DNA from: JBCDGZ01 sp038750655
Lineage (GTDB): Bacteria; Bacteroidota; Bacteroidia; Chitinophagales; Saprospiraceae
Assembly (NCBI GenBank): GCA_038750655.1
Contig: JBCDGZ010000042.1
Span: 1-50,084, forward strand
DNA: 50,084 nt
Direction of reading: 5' to 3'
The position numbers were made by a program, and so were the translations under genes. The notes under the pieces were generated by a model that was given only the letters and a program-made list of their open reading frames with translations, searched no databases and was not told the DNA's origin. This document shows, in pieces, positions 1-7,697 of this stretch (position 1 is its first letter; the number at the start of each line of letters is the position of its first letter).

Positions 1-115
1 ATCAACTTATCATTACCGACCTGCATAACCACCATCTTATTATCCAACACACGCCCCAAGCCCATCGGTGATAGTAGAAATATTTCTTCTCAACCCGTCA
101 CATGACACCAGAATT

Positions 116-142
116 CGGCCGCTGCTCAAAAAATAGCGGCCG
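116..142. repeat. GC-rich hairpin, possible terminator of an upstream gene
   Basis: CGGCCGCT at 116-123 is exactly inverted as AGCGGCCG at 135-142, with an 11-nt A-rich loop. No T-tract follows, so a rho-independent terminator role is only a guess. It could mark the end of whatever gene lies left of the window. Confidence 0.4.
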
Positions 143-298
143 GTTATACAGAGAAGAAGCAAAAATTGGAATCCTTTTTGATTAGTGAATAGACATCATA
201 GACATTTTGATGATTTAGAACTGCTATTCTCCCTAATCGACCTCAAATCCCCAAATCAAAAGTGTTTCCCCCCCGTAACTATGGCAAGATCTTAACGT

Positions 299-317
299 AT
301 GAACGATAACTGTTCAT
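299..317. promoter_or_regulatory. Small palindrome upstream of the sugar dehydrogenase, possible operator
   Basis: ATGAAC at 299-304 is inverted as GTTCAT at 312-317 around a 7-nt spacer, about 85 nt before the start at 402. The spacing suits a dimeric regulator, but a 6-bp repeat can occur by chance and no second copy was seen. Confidence 0.2.
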
Positions 318-401
318 CGACCTAAAGGATCGATCTTGGCCTAGTCTCCCTTTTTGGCAAGATAATATCCTATTTTTTTTCATACAGTAAACCTATGAGT
401 A

Positions 402-1769
402 ATGATTTCAATTCAACAACCCAATAAGACAACGACAAAAACGACAACGACACCACAAGTACAAGTAGCGGGAAATCTTTTTGAACAACTCAAAGCCAAA
501 ACTGCTAGCATGGCAGTCGTTGGTCTAGGGTATGTCGGCCTGCCGGTAGCCTTGGAGTTTGCTGATCATTTTTCTGTCGTTGGTTTCGACATTAATAAAC
601 AACGCGTCGATATGATGAAGCAGGGAGTTGACCCTTCTTGCGAACTGGAAAGTAGTGCTTTTCAAGATAGAACGATCAGTTTCACCTGTACTACAGCCGA
701 TCTTAAGGCGGCAAAATTCTTTGTCGTAGCGGTCCCTACACCTATAGATTCTTTCAATCAACCCAACCTCAAGGCGCTTAAAGCAGCCACTAAGACGGTG
801 GCTACTGTTTTGAAGAAGGGAGATTACGTAGTTTTTGAGTCTACCGTCTATCCAGGTTGTACGGAGGAGGTATGTGTGCCGATTTTGGAAGAAATTTCTG
901 GTCTAACTTTTAATGAAGACTTCAAAGTGGGCTATTCGCCGGAACGAATTAATCCAGGAGATAAGAAAAATACCATTGATAAAATCGTCAAAATTGTATC
1001 CGGTAGTGATGAGGAGGCCCTGGATGTAGTGGCCAATGTTTATGCAACGATCATTACCGCAGGTGTACACAAAGCCCCTTCTCTGAAGGTAGCGGAGGCC
1101 GCTAAGATTGTCGAGAATACACAGCGAGATGTGAACATCGCGCTGATGAATGAGCTGTCTATGATTTTTGAAAAAATTGGGATCAATACTTACGATGTGC
1201 TGCAAGCAGCGGGGACCAAGTGGAACTTCCTGAATTTTTATCCGGGCCTGGTAGGCGGGCATTGCATTGGCGTCGATCCCTATTATTTGATTCAAAAGGC
1301 CATCCGTGTGGGGCACAATCCGATTTTGATTACGGCCGGGCGCCGGGTCAACGATGGGATGCCTGCCAAGATTTCGGAGCAGATTGCGGCGGCGCTGCGC
1401 GAGCAGGGCAAAACCATCCGCCAATGCCGTATCCTGGTCAAAGGAATTACGTTCAAAGAGAATGTCACTGATATTCGCAATTCCAAAGCGGCGGCGCTGA
1501 CCATCGAGCTGTGCCAGACGGGTGCGCAGGTGGACGTCATCGATCCACTGGCCGATCCGAAGGAAGTGGATCACGAGTACGGCCTTAATCTGAAGCGCCG
1601 GGCCGAAGGCCCTTACGATGCCATCGTCATCGCGGTAAGCCACAAACAATTTATGAAAACCAATGGTGATACCTACCGCAGTCTAGGCACTGATCATCCA
1701 GTGGTCTTTGACATCAAAGGAATCATCAAGGAGGAGGACCACAGTGGCATGAAGTACCTATCGCTCTAG
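402..1769 (+). CDS. tviB: UDP-N-acetyl-hexosamine 6-dehydrogenase, TviB/WbpO type
   Basis: Predicted cytoplasmic NAD-dependent nucleotide-sugar dehydrogenase oxidising C6 of a UDP-HexNAc to the uronic acid for capsule, LPS or exopolysaccharide. The NAD-binding motif GLGYVGLP is at residues 41-48, followed by VPTPID, FESTVYPG, YSPERINPGD and KVAEAAKIVENTQRD. The catalytic Cys is C288 in GGHCIGVDPYYL, and the C-terminal UDP-binding part holds GITFKENVTDIRNSK. The length of 455 suits the family, apart from an extra Thr-rich N-terminus of about 30 residues. The ATG at 402 was chosen because an ATG 7 nt upstream opens only a short frame. The closest resemblance is to the TviB/WbpO branch rather than UDP-glucose dehydrogenase. 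No other polysaccharide gene lies downstream, so it may end a locus to the left or stand alone. Confidence 0.93.
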   Translation: MISIQQPNKTTTKTTTTPQVQVAGNLFEQLKAKTASMAVVGLGYVGLPVALEFADHFSVVGFDINKQRVDMMKQGVDPSCELESSAFQDRTISFTCTTADLKAAKFFVVAVPTPIDSFNQPNLKALKAATKTVATVLKKGDYVVFESTVYPGCTEEVCVPILEEISGLTFNEDFKVGYSPERINPGDKKNTIDKIVKIVSGSDEEALDVVANVYATIITAGVHKAPSLKVAEAAKIVENTQRDVNIALMNELSMIFEKIGINTYDVLQAAGTKWNFLNFYPGLVGGHCIGVDPYYLIQKAIRVGHNPILITAGRRVNDGMPAKISEQIAAALREQGKTIRQCRILVKGITFKENVTDIRNSKAAALTIELCQTGAQVDVIDPLADPKEVDHEYGLNLKRRAEGPYDAIVIAVSHKQFMKTNGDTYRSLGTDHPVVFDIKGIIKEEDHSGMKYLSL

Positions 1770-1806
1770 TTCATCGTGACTTAGCTAATATCACCTAACT
1801 AATACC

Positions 1807-1841
1807 AAAAACACCCGACGGCTGTGCTGTCGGGTGTTTTT
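1807..1841. terminator. Bidirectional rho-independent terminator
   Basis: ACACCCGAC (1811-1819) pairs with GTCGGGTGT (1829-1837), extended by an A-run on the left and a T-run on the right, with a 9-nt loop. The symmetric A/T flanks let it work both ways. It sits between the dehydrogenase (ends 1769) and the convergent DUF885 gene (ends 1857). Confidence 0.88.
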
Positions 1842-1856
1842 CTTTTCCCCAAACTC

Positions 1857-3188
1857 CTATTCCTCCTCCCTCAGACGCTGCTCCAACAGCCACAACGGCA
1901 GTGCTCCGTACTCCAACAGCCGCCCGTGGAAGACCTTGAGGCTAAAGGACTCTCCCTGCCGCTCGCGCTCCTCGGCAATCAGCCGGCGCAGCTGCGCCGC
2001 CCCGTACTTATACGTATGCACCTGGGCCGGCCAATCCCGCATCCGCTTGATCTCTCGGCGGGCAATATCATCCTGGTTGACGATGTGCAAGCGCCAGTAA
2101 CGCAACGCATCGCGGTCACTCCACCCCAAATAATTGAGGCCAATGTCCAGCACCACTCGCACCGACCGCACCAAATCCCACTCCCAGCTGCCCAGCTCCG
2201 CCGTCGGACTGGCGTACAGCCCCAACTCCTTGCCCAGCCCCTCGACGTAGCCCGCCCAACCTTCGATGTAGCTCATATACATTCGCCCCTCCCGAAAAGG
2301 AGCGATGCTATCGCGAAACTGCTCGGCAATCGAAAGCTGGTAGTGATGGCCCGGAACGGCCTCGTGCAAATACAACCAATCGACGTTACGGCGGTTATAA
2401 GGGGAATCAAAAATATTGTAGTAAAAAGTAGAATCTGCAGCTCGGTAATAACCAGGAACCCTGGCCAGCGACTGGTCCTCGCCGCGGGCAATATTGACAT
2501 TGGCAAAGCTAGTGATGGGAAAAAGACGTTCCAGATTTTGCTGTACCGTAGCCTTGCGTAGTTCAAAAGCTTCGCGGAGCAATTGCTCATCATTGAGGAA
2601 AAAAGTATCGGCGTTGAGAAATTGATAAAAACCCGTACTGTCATCCGCATAGCCCAGCTCCTGCTGAATACGACGAATTTCGGTCTGCGCCCGGCTGACC
2701 TCCTCCTTACCCAGCTTGTACAACTCTTCGGGGCTGACATCGGCATTGAGCCAGCGTTTGAGGAAATGGCGATACCACACGTCCCGCATTTTGACCCGAA
2801 AAAGCCCCTTTTGCGAAATCGGTTGATCCTCTTGTACACTTTTAAAGTGCTCTTCTAAGTCAAGACGTTCGAGATGGAGGTCGATCTCAAATTTGAGTAA
2901 TTGAAAGTCGTAGCGCTCCTCCCCTTCGAGGTCTTTGAGCCGAAAAGCTTTGAGTTGAGAACTGTAATGAGTGAAAAAATCAAGCTGCCGCATCAAATGA
3001 ACTGTTGTGCTGATACTGTCCAAATTCTCTTTGTAAGACAGGCGAAGAGGGGGGATATTAAGCGTTTCTACCCCCTCCGCATACTGCCGAAAGAGCGTCT
3101 GCAAGTCCAGGGGTTCCTGCTGTGTATCACGACAGGCCGTCAAAAAAAGAAGGATAAGGCAAAAGACCGACAAACAACGAGGATACAT
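1857..3188 (-). CDS. DUF885 family lipoprotein, predicted metallopeptidase-like
   Basis: A 443-residue DUF885-family protein. The N-terminus is a lipoprotein signal with lipobox FLTAC (Cys19). The family signature HEAVPGHH is at residues 275-282 and EGWAGYVE follows about 30 residues later; both resemble a gluzincin-type zinc site (HExxxGHH plus a downstream Glu). Family members are usually called peptidases, but substrates are mostly unknown. At 443 residues it is shorter than many DUF885 proteins of about 550-600. It is probably periplasmic, anchored to a membrane. It is transcribed alone, convergent with the sugar dehydrogenase across a shared terminator. A peptidase role is inferred from the motif. 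Confidence 0.85.
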   Translation of the reverse strand: MYPRCLSVFCLILLFLTACRDTQQEPLDLQTLFRQYAEGVETLNIPPLRLSYKENLDSISTTVHLMRQLDFFTHYSSQLKAFRLKDLEGEERYDFQLLKFEIDLHLERLDLEEHFKSVQEDQPISQKGLFRVKMRDVWYRHFLKRWLNADVSPEELYKLGKEEVSRAQTEIRRIQQELGYADDSTGFYQFLNADTFFLNDEQLLREAFELRKATVQQNLERLFPITSFANVNIARGEDQSLARVPGYYRAADSTFYYNIFDSPYNRRNVDWLYLHEAVPGHHYQLSIAEQFRDSIAPFREGRMYMSYIEGWAGYVEGLGKELGLYASPTAELGSWEWDLVRSVRVVLDIGLNYLGWSDRDALRYWRLHIVNQDDIARREIKRMRDWPAQVHTYKYGAAQLRRLIAEERERQGESFSLKVFHGRLLEYGALPLWLLEQRLREEE

Positions 3189-3356
3189 TAATTAAGCTTT
3201 TATTGATGCGATTAGGGCTCTAAAATACAACATCTGACCCACACAAATTACTCAAAGGCTGGATACCCTTCTCTTTTTTATCTTATATTGCAGTCCGGTA
3301 AAGGTCAAAATTAGTGTTATCATTCGGCTTTCACCATTAACTCGATTTACAAAGGT

Positions 3357-4796
3357 ATGCGTAAAAGCAAATTCATCTCGCTGCTGCGTTCCCTCTCTGA
3401 GAAGGAGCGCAAGGAATTCCGGCGTTTTATGGAAGGCCTTTACAGCCGGCAAAAGGTCGCTATAGAGATTTTGCGCTATATCGAGCAATACCAACCCAAG
3501 TTTGAGTCTGATAAACTCGAAAAGGATCAAGTACTCGAAAAGGTTTTTGGCATCAAAGAAGCCAAGAGTAAGGACGAAAAAAACCTCTCCAATACCCTCT
3601 CCGACCTCTACAAATACCTCGAAGAATACCTGCTGTGGCAGTCGATGAAAGAGCGTTCCTTTGACCGTACTCAGGCGATGCTCAAGATATTCCAGGAAAA
3701 ACGTTTGAATAAATTCTACTTTCAGCAGATTGATAATCAGCTCCGGACTTTGAATAAGGCATCGACCCCGCAGGGGCTGTGGTTGAATTTGCAGCGGATG
3801 TTGCTAATGCACCAGAAGTATTACTATTCCATTGAAGACAAAGTCAGCCTCAATGCTAACTCTATGCAATTATGTATGGATTACTTGGATAATTTCTTTG
3901 TAGAAGCCAAACTGCGGTATTCTGCCGAATTATTTAGCAGAGCTACAATTGTAAAGGAAGATTATAAAATCAACTTTTTACATGAGGTCATGGATTGGCA
4001 TGCAAGCAATACCTCACAATCCGATGTGTACCGACAGGCTTTGTTGAATACCTTCAACCTAACTCAAGAAGAAAATCACCAGTTGTACTTTCAGCAAAAG
4101 GAATTACTTATCAACAACTATGGGCTTTTCGAAAAGAAAGAATACCCCGTTCTTTTTTATTCTTTGATTAACTATGCTGCACTCGTTATAAAAAGAGGAG
4201 AACGTCAGTTCTTGGAAGAAATATTTAGTCTCTATAAGTTTGGGCTACAAAAGGAACTTTTCATAGAAAATGGCTTCATCACCTATGTGGCCTTTCACAA
4301 TATTACCAATCTAGGTTGTAAGCTCAAGGAATTTGAATGGGTAGAGCAATTCATCAAGAAATGGTCGGTTTATTTGCCAAAAGATATTAAAGAGCACGCC
4401 TGTAAAATCTCCTGGGCTTTACTCTACTTTGAGCAGAAAGAATTTGAAAAGGTCATCGACTGCATCAAGGACCTCCAATTTCTTACTATAGCCTATTTTT
4501 CTATTCGATCTCGTTGGTTAACATTGTGTAGCTTTTATGAGCTAGGTTACTCTGAATCGCTAGTCAAGGACTACTGCAAGTCTTTCGAAGTTTTCTTGAG
4601 AAGAAATAAAACCCTTCAGGGTAAAGTAGCGAAAAGCTATTTCAACTTGATTCGCTTCATCCGTATGTTTTTGAGAAAAAATATTTCGAAAGCGACACTG
4701 GAAGAAGAGCTAGCCAAAACAGAAGTGCTGGCTTGTAAACTTTGGGTCGAAGAGAAGATAGAGGATATAGAACAAAGAAAAGCCACTTACCGATAA
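3357..4796 (+). CDS. Large helical protein of unknown function
   Basis: A 479-residue protein with no signal peptide, very rich in Lys, Glu, Leu and aromatic residues, predicted almost wholly alpha-helical and TPR-like in texture. The N-terminus carries a charged SLSEKERKEFRRFMEG motif, reminiscent of proteins that occur as several paralogues in Lewinella-type genomes; that recollection is not verified. No catalytic motif is visible. A short ATG-initiated leader without a Shine-Dalgarno site precedes it, and a terminator overlaps its stop codon, so it is probably monocistronic. A cytoplasmic scaffold or regulator is the most one can suggest. Confidence 0.8.
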   Translation: MRKSKFISLLRSLSEKERKEFRRFMEGLYSRQKVAIEILRYIEQYQPKFESDKLEKDQVLEKVFGIKEAKSKDEKNLSNTLSDLYKYLEEYLLWQSMKERSFDRTQAMLKIFQEKRLNKFYFQQIDNQLRTLNKASTPQGLWLNLQRMLLMHQKYYYSIEDKVSLNANSMQLCMDYLDNFFVEAKLRYSAELFSRATIVKEDYKINFLHEVMDWHASNTSQSDVYRQALLNTFNLTQEENHQLYFQQKELLINNYGLFEKKEYPVLFYSLINYAALVIKRGERQFLEEIFSLYKFGLQKELFIENGFITYVAFHNITNLGCKLKEFEWVEQFIKKWSVYLPKDIKEHACKISWALLYFEQKEFEKVIDCIKDLQFLTIAYFSIRSRWLTLCSFYELGYSESLVKDYCKSFEVFLRRNKTLQGKVAKSYFNLIRFIRMFLRKNISKATLEEELAKTEVLACKLWVEEKIEDIEQRKATYR

Positions 4797-4815
4797 TTCG
4801 GAAAGTAGCTTTTTT
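4778..4815 (+). terminator. Rho-independent terminator overlapping the stop codon
   Basis: AAAAGC, ACTT and CCG on the left pair with CGG, AAGT and GCTTTT on the right, around two single mismatches and the loop ATAATT, followed by a T-run. The hairpin includes the end of the gene stopping at 4796. It may also serve the opposing small peptide gene that ends at 4837. Confidence 0.75.
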
Positions 4816-4836
4816 GTTTATCATTATGTCCTCTAA

Positions 4837-4977
4837 TTAAGGATCAATAATTTGCTCAATAACAATATCAGATGAAGTACTAGAATCTGAATTCCCTCCT
4901 TTGAGATTCTTCAATTGAACAGCATGGAGTTTCAGGGCCTCGTATTGGCGCAGGCTTTTCTTAACATTCTTTTTCAT
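4837..4977 (-). CDS. Small GG-leader peptide, candidate secreted peptide or RiPP precursor
   Basis: This 46-codon gene reads M-K-K-N-V-K-K at the start. It then has an amphipathic leader with YEALKL and VQLKNLKGG, and an 18-residue tail that is Ser/Thr-rich (NSDSSTSSD) and then hydrophobic-acidic (IVIEQIIDP). The LKGG motif at residues 25-28 has the form of a double-glycine leader cleaved during export by peptidase-domain ABC transporters. Basic-start peptides of this kind occur in Bacteroidota as 'natural product precursors'. An HTH/PLD-like gene and a HlyD-type adaptor lie upstream on the same strand, which supports export. No Cys is present, so any modification would fall on Ser/Thr. No leader peptidase or ABC transporter gene is in the window. 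Cleavage and product are inference. Confidence 0.6.
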   Translation of the reverse strand: MKKNVKKSLRQYEALKLHAVQLKNLKGGNSDSSTSSDIVIEQIIDP

Positions 4978-5310
4978 TTTAAGTCTGTTTTAGTGATGGA
5001 AAAAATGTTGTATGAAGCCCTGCCATCATGATTGGTTGCCGGCAAGCAGGTGATCAGTACCTTGAGTAGTGGGCATAGGAGTAGCTGTTCTGCGGAGTGC
5101 AAGACTCAGCGGATGCGATCGTCAGAACGACCTTGCTATGCGCGATTAAATTTTAGTGTTGTTGGAATGATGAAATCATTGCATCCTTGTTGTATTCTTT
5201 TTCATAAATCTTACGATACAAAGATGCAGGGAAAAGAGGAGGGAAAATGCTAAAGAATTGATTTCCTGATGATTACAGAAATTTCCGGAAATTTCGCTGT
5301 ATGGTGGTGG
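4978..5310. other. Intergenic stretch between the peptide gene and the HTH/PLD-like gene
   Basis: No convincing gene. A 73-codon forward frame at 5032-5253 has poor composition and no homology I recognise, so I regard it as chance. The right half is the downstream region of the gene ending at 5311; the left end is the short leader of the peptide gene, with no consensus -7 element. Confidence 0.5.
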
Positions 5311-6204
5311 CTAGAGGGGTTTGGCTCCCTGCACCAATTGGGTGTAGGCATTCCAGTACTTGCGGAACAGCGATCGGTTGTCTTTGCGGGTGAATTCTAG
5401 TACGGGGCATTCGGCCCGGCGGAGGCCGTAGATGTAGTGTGAGGTCATCATCTTCCCGTGCAGGCTGTCCCCGTCGACGATGAGAAAATGATTCTGTGGA
5501 ATGTGTTTGTAGGTGTAAATTTCAAATTGCCCTTTGAGGTCTTGCTGATCAAAATCCCGTTTGATAAAGGCCAGCTTCTCTACTACCCTACGGGTTTCTT
5601 CAATCGCGTGCTTTTCGTTGGGAAAAATTCGGGTGCGATCCTCAAAATAGAGCCGGGCGGCGTTGGATTCGGGGTCGAGCAGAAAAAGTTTGATGGTGAC
5701 GCCTTTTTCCAGAAGCTGCTCGATGGGCTTGCGGTATTCGGTAGGATTACGGGAAATGAAATAATTGGTAAACGTATGCAGGCGAACGCCTACTTCGATA
5801 AGTTCTTTTTCGGTATTGTGAAAAAAATTGCGTTTGTATTCAATGGAGACCCGGCCTTCGGTGTGAAATTGCAAGCCACTGTTATCCTTCTCTTCCGTTG
5901 ATAGCTCCGGCACTACCTTGGCCTGCCAATCGGCAGTTATGGCCTGCACAAACCCTCGCTCCTCTTCATAATGATACCCCAACTCCAGCATCACCAGCTC
6001 TTTTATTGCCTCAGCTACTTTCTGCAAAGTCGCCCGACTGACGGCCTTATCCTTGATGATTTTATTGAAGGAAGCGGCTCCGATATTTAGGCCCAGCATA
6101 TTCAGCTTTTTCACAACACTACGCTGACTGTACCCTTTTTTGTCATTGAGGAGGGTGAAGCCCGCCTTGATGATCGTCCTTAGCCTTTGCTCCCTTTGGC
6201 CCAT
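5311..6204 (-). CDS. HTH domain fused to a phospholipase-D-like domain, putative regulator
   Basis: A 297-residue soluble protein. Residues about 1-75 (SQRSVVKKLNMLG, ASFNKIIKDKAVSRATLQKVAEAI) look like an XRE-like helix-turn-helix. Residues about 115-297 resemble a PLD-like or DUF5919-like fold: VGVRLHTFTNYF, then a Leu-rich strand KLFLLDPESNAARLYFED, then NHFLIVDGDSLHGKMMTS, which is a degenerate HxK-type motif, and PVLEFTRKDN near the end. Such C-terminal domains in regulators probably sense or bind a ligand rather than cleave lipid. It lies between the hlyD-type gene (66 nt upstream) and the GG-leader peptide on one strand, which makes it a candidate regulator of peptide production. The domain names are from motif reading only. 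Confidence 0.6.
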   Translation of the reverse strand: MGQREQRLRTIIKAGFTLLNDKKGYSQRSVVKKLNMLGLNIGAASFNKIIKDKAVSRATLQKVAEAIKELVMLELGYHYEEERGFVQAITADWQAKVVPELSTEEKDNSGLQFHTEGRVSIEYKRNFFHNTEKELIEVGVRLHTFTNYFISRNPTEYRKPIEQLLEKGVTIKLFLLDPESNAARLYFEDRTRIFPNEKHAIEETRRVVEKLAFIKRDFDQQDLKGQFEIYTYKHIPQNHFLIVDGDSLHGKMMTSHYIYGLRRAECPVLEFTRKDNRSLFRKYWNAYTQLVQGAKPL

Positions 6205-6270
6205 ATCGGTTTGCTTTTTTGTAAAAATAATACAATCCGACTTTTTTACAACAGTTCGTTTTCAAAACCA

Positions 6271-7584
6271 TCAAGTATTCTTCAAAATACTCAATACCTT
6301 ATCAAAAATTCGGGTGATAATGCGGCGGTCCTCCGTGATAATGTTGGCCACGCCTTGCATCTCCTGCCGGAAAGGAATAGGCTCGTCGTAAGTGGTAACG
6401 AGGGCATTGGGGAGTTCAATTTCTAGTAAATACGTATTTTCGGAAGGGACCAAGGAGCTGCTTTTGACGGTTGCCCGAATGACGCCGTACTCCTGATAAG
6501 GATAACCATCAAGCCGAATGTTAGCCCTCATTTCTGGCTCCACCTTCCCAGAATTGGAAATGGGCAAGTAGGCCCTACCGACAATTCTTCCCCGCCCCTC
6601 AGAGGGAACAATGGTAAAGACTTCTTCATTAATGTTGACAAATTGCTGGGAACTCCACACCTTGGCCATAGAGACCTGACCAGAGATGGCGGCTTGCAGT
6701 AAAAAGCTTTGCTTCCAGCTCTCCACTTGAGCACTGAGGCTCTGTAGATCATTGCGCAGGGCTAGTTCCCGATTGGCTTTGCCATCCGAGCGCCCTTGTC
6801 GCAGGTCGATAATCTGGTTTTTGATCTGCTCGATGCGAATTTTAGCATTCAACATCTGGGCTTCCTGAGATTTAATCTGCCGTTCGGCCTGCAGCACATT
6901 GGTCTTTGCCGCTTCTGCATCCGTCGCACTGGCTACTTTTTCTGCCTTCAGCTGAACCATACGCTTCCGATTGCCCTGGGCGATCTTAAGTTCTTCCTCC
7001 ATCATCACTTTCTCATCCTTCATCACCTCATCCAACTCTTCCAGCCGCTTCATCTGAGCTTCTAAAGAGGCTATTTTTTCCTCCACATCACTCTGCCTTA
7101 TGAAATAGCGATAATCCCGTAGTTTTTGCAAAAAAGCCGCATAGCCTCCTTTTAAGTTGCCAATCGCCAAGTCATCCTCAACAGCTAATTTCCCCCATCC
7201 ACTAGGCGAATCAATCCCCTCGGCCTCCGTCAGCAGCTGCTCCAAACGCTGAATGGCCGACCACTCGGCGGTATTATCAATGATGGCCAAAATCTCTCCC
7301 GCCTTCACCTCCTGCTTATCCTCAACAAACAACTGCTCGATCTTACCACTCTGATTAGCGACCATCCGAATAGCCGGCTGCTCACTGATCAGCATCACCT
7401 TCGCTGGGATAATATCGGGGTACTTGATTAACCAGCTGAGCAGCAGGAAAATCATGACGGAAACGAAGACCAAGCTAATGCCCCAGCGCAATATCCAATT
7501 GGGCGGATGCCCCAGGATATGCTGAATTTCGTCCTGCTCGTTGATGATGATATTGGGCTGGGGAGGCTGCGGCGTATCAGGCAT
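6271..7584 (-). CDS. HlyD-family membrane fusion protein, bacteriocin/peptide-export type
   Basis: Periplasmic adaptor linking an inner-membrane ABC exporter to an outer-membrane channel. A cytoplasmic N-terminus with GHPPNWILRWG precedes one membrane segment (about residues 32-54, GISLVFVSVMIFLLLSWLI). A biotinyl-lipoyl half (SGKIEQLFVEDKQEVKAGEILAII split by the coiled coil) follows, then a long Lys/Glu/Gln-rich coiled coil (about residues 150-300), then the second lipoyl half (AAISGQVSMAK) and a beta-barrel. This arrangement is typical of Bacteroidota adaptors paired with peptidase-domain ABC transporters. The ATG at 7584 is used; the frame also opens at a TTG at 7614, which adds ten residues and is less likely. 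No ABC transporter is adjacent. The gene is divergent from the kinase-fold gene at 7698. Confidence 0.88.
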   Translation of the reverse strand: MPDTPQPPQPNIIINEQDEIQHILGHPPNWILRWGISLVFVSVMIFLLLSWLIKYPDIIPAKVMLISEQPAIRMVANQSGKIEQLFVEDKQEVKAGEILAIIDNTAEWSAIQRLEQLLTEAEGIDSPSGWGKLAVEDDLAIGNLKGGYAAFLQKLRDYRYFIRQSDVEEKIASLEAQMKRLEELDEVMKDEKVMMEEELKIAQGNRKRMVQLKAEKVASATDAEAAKTNVLQAERQIKSQEAQMLNAKIRIEQIKNQIIDLRQGRSDGKANRELALRNDLQSLSAQVESWKQSFLLQAAISGQVSMAKVWSSQQFVNINEEVFTIVPSEGRGRIVGRAYLPISNSGKVEPEMRANIRLDGYPYQEYGVIRATVKSSSLVPSENTYLLEIELPNALVTTYDEPIPFRQEMQGVANIITEDRRIITRIFDKVLSILKNT

Positions 7585-7697
7585 GGTGCTTTTTGTTTTT
7601 AACGATAAGGACAAAATAAGCTTTTTTTGCTTTCTTGTCAGCTGCCTTTGGGGATATAAGTCCGTTTTTCTTATTTTACCTCAAAGCTGCAATTCCT

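Larger units (their letters stand above)
1..401. other. Upstream region without a convincing gene
   Basis: No supported gene lies here. Two forward frames are open from the left edge, to about 71 and about 104, but both are short and show no recognisable domain, so a clipped gene tail cannot be proven or excluded. The stretch holds an 8-bp hairpin (116-142), a small palindrome (299-317) and an AT-rich leader in front of the dehydrogenase start at 402. No full Bacteroidota promoter match was found. Confidence 0.5.

Noticed and set aside
1..104. Forward frames open from the left edge as the tail of an upstream gene
   Set aside because: Both candidate frames are short, without domain signal or clear codon bias. 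They may be real but cannot be supported.
903..1649. A 248-codon minus-strand frame inside the dehydrogenase gene
   Set aside because: It mirrors the strongly conserved coding strand; a chance antisense frame.
5032..5253. A 73-codon forward frame between the peptide and the HTH/PLD gene
   Set aside because: Odd composition (Cys/Ser/Arg-rich without pattern), no signal peptide or domain, and no promoter or leader feature.
6271..7614. Longer HlyD-type frame from 7614
   Set aside because: The codon at 7614 is TTG. The ATG at 7584 gives a typical N-terminus.
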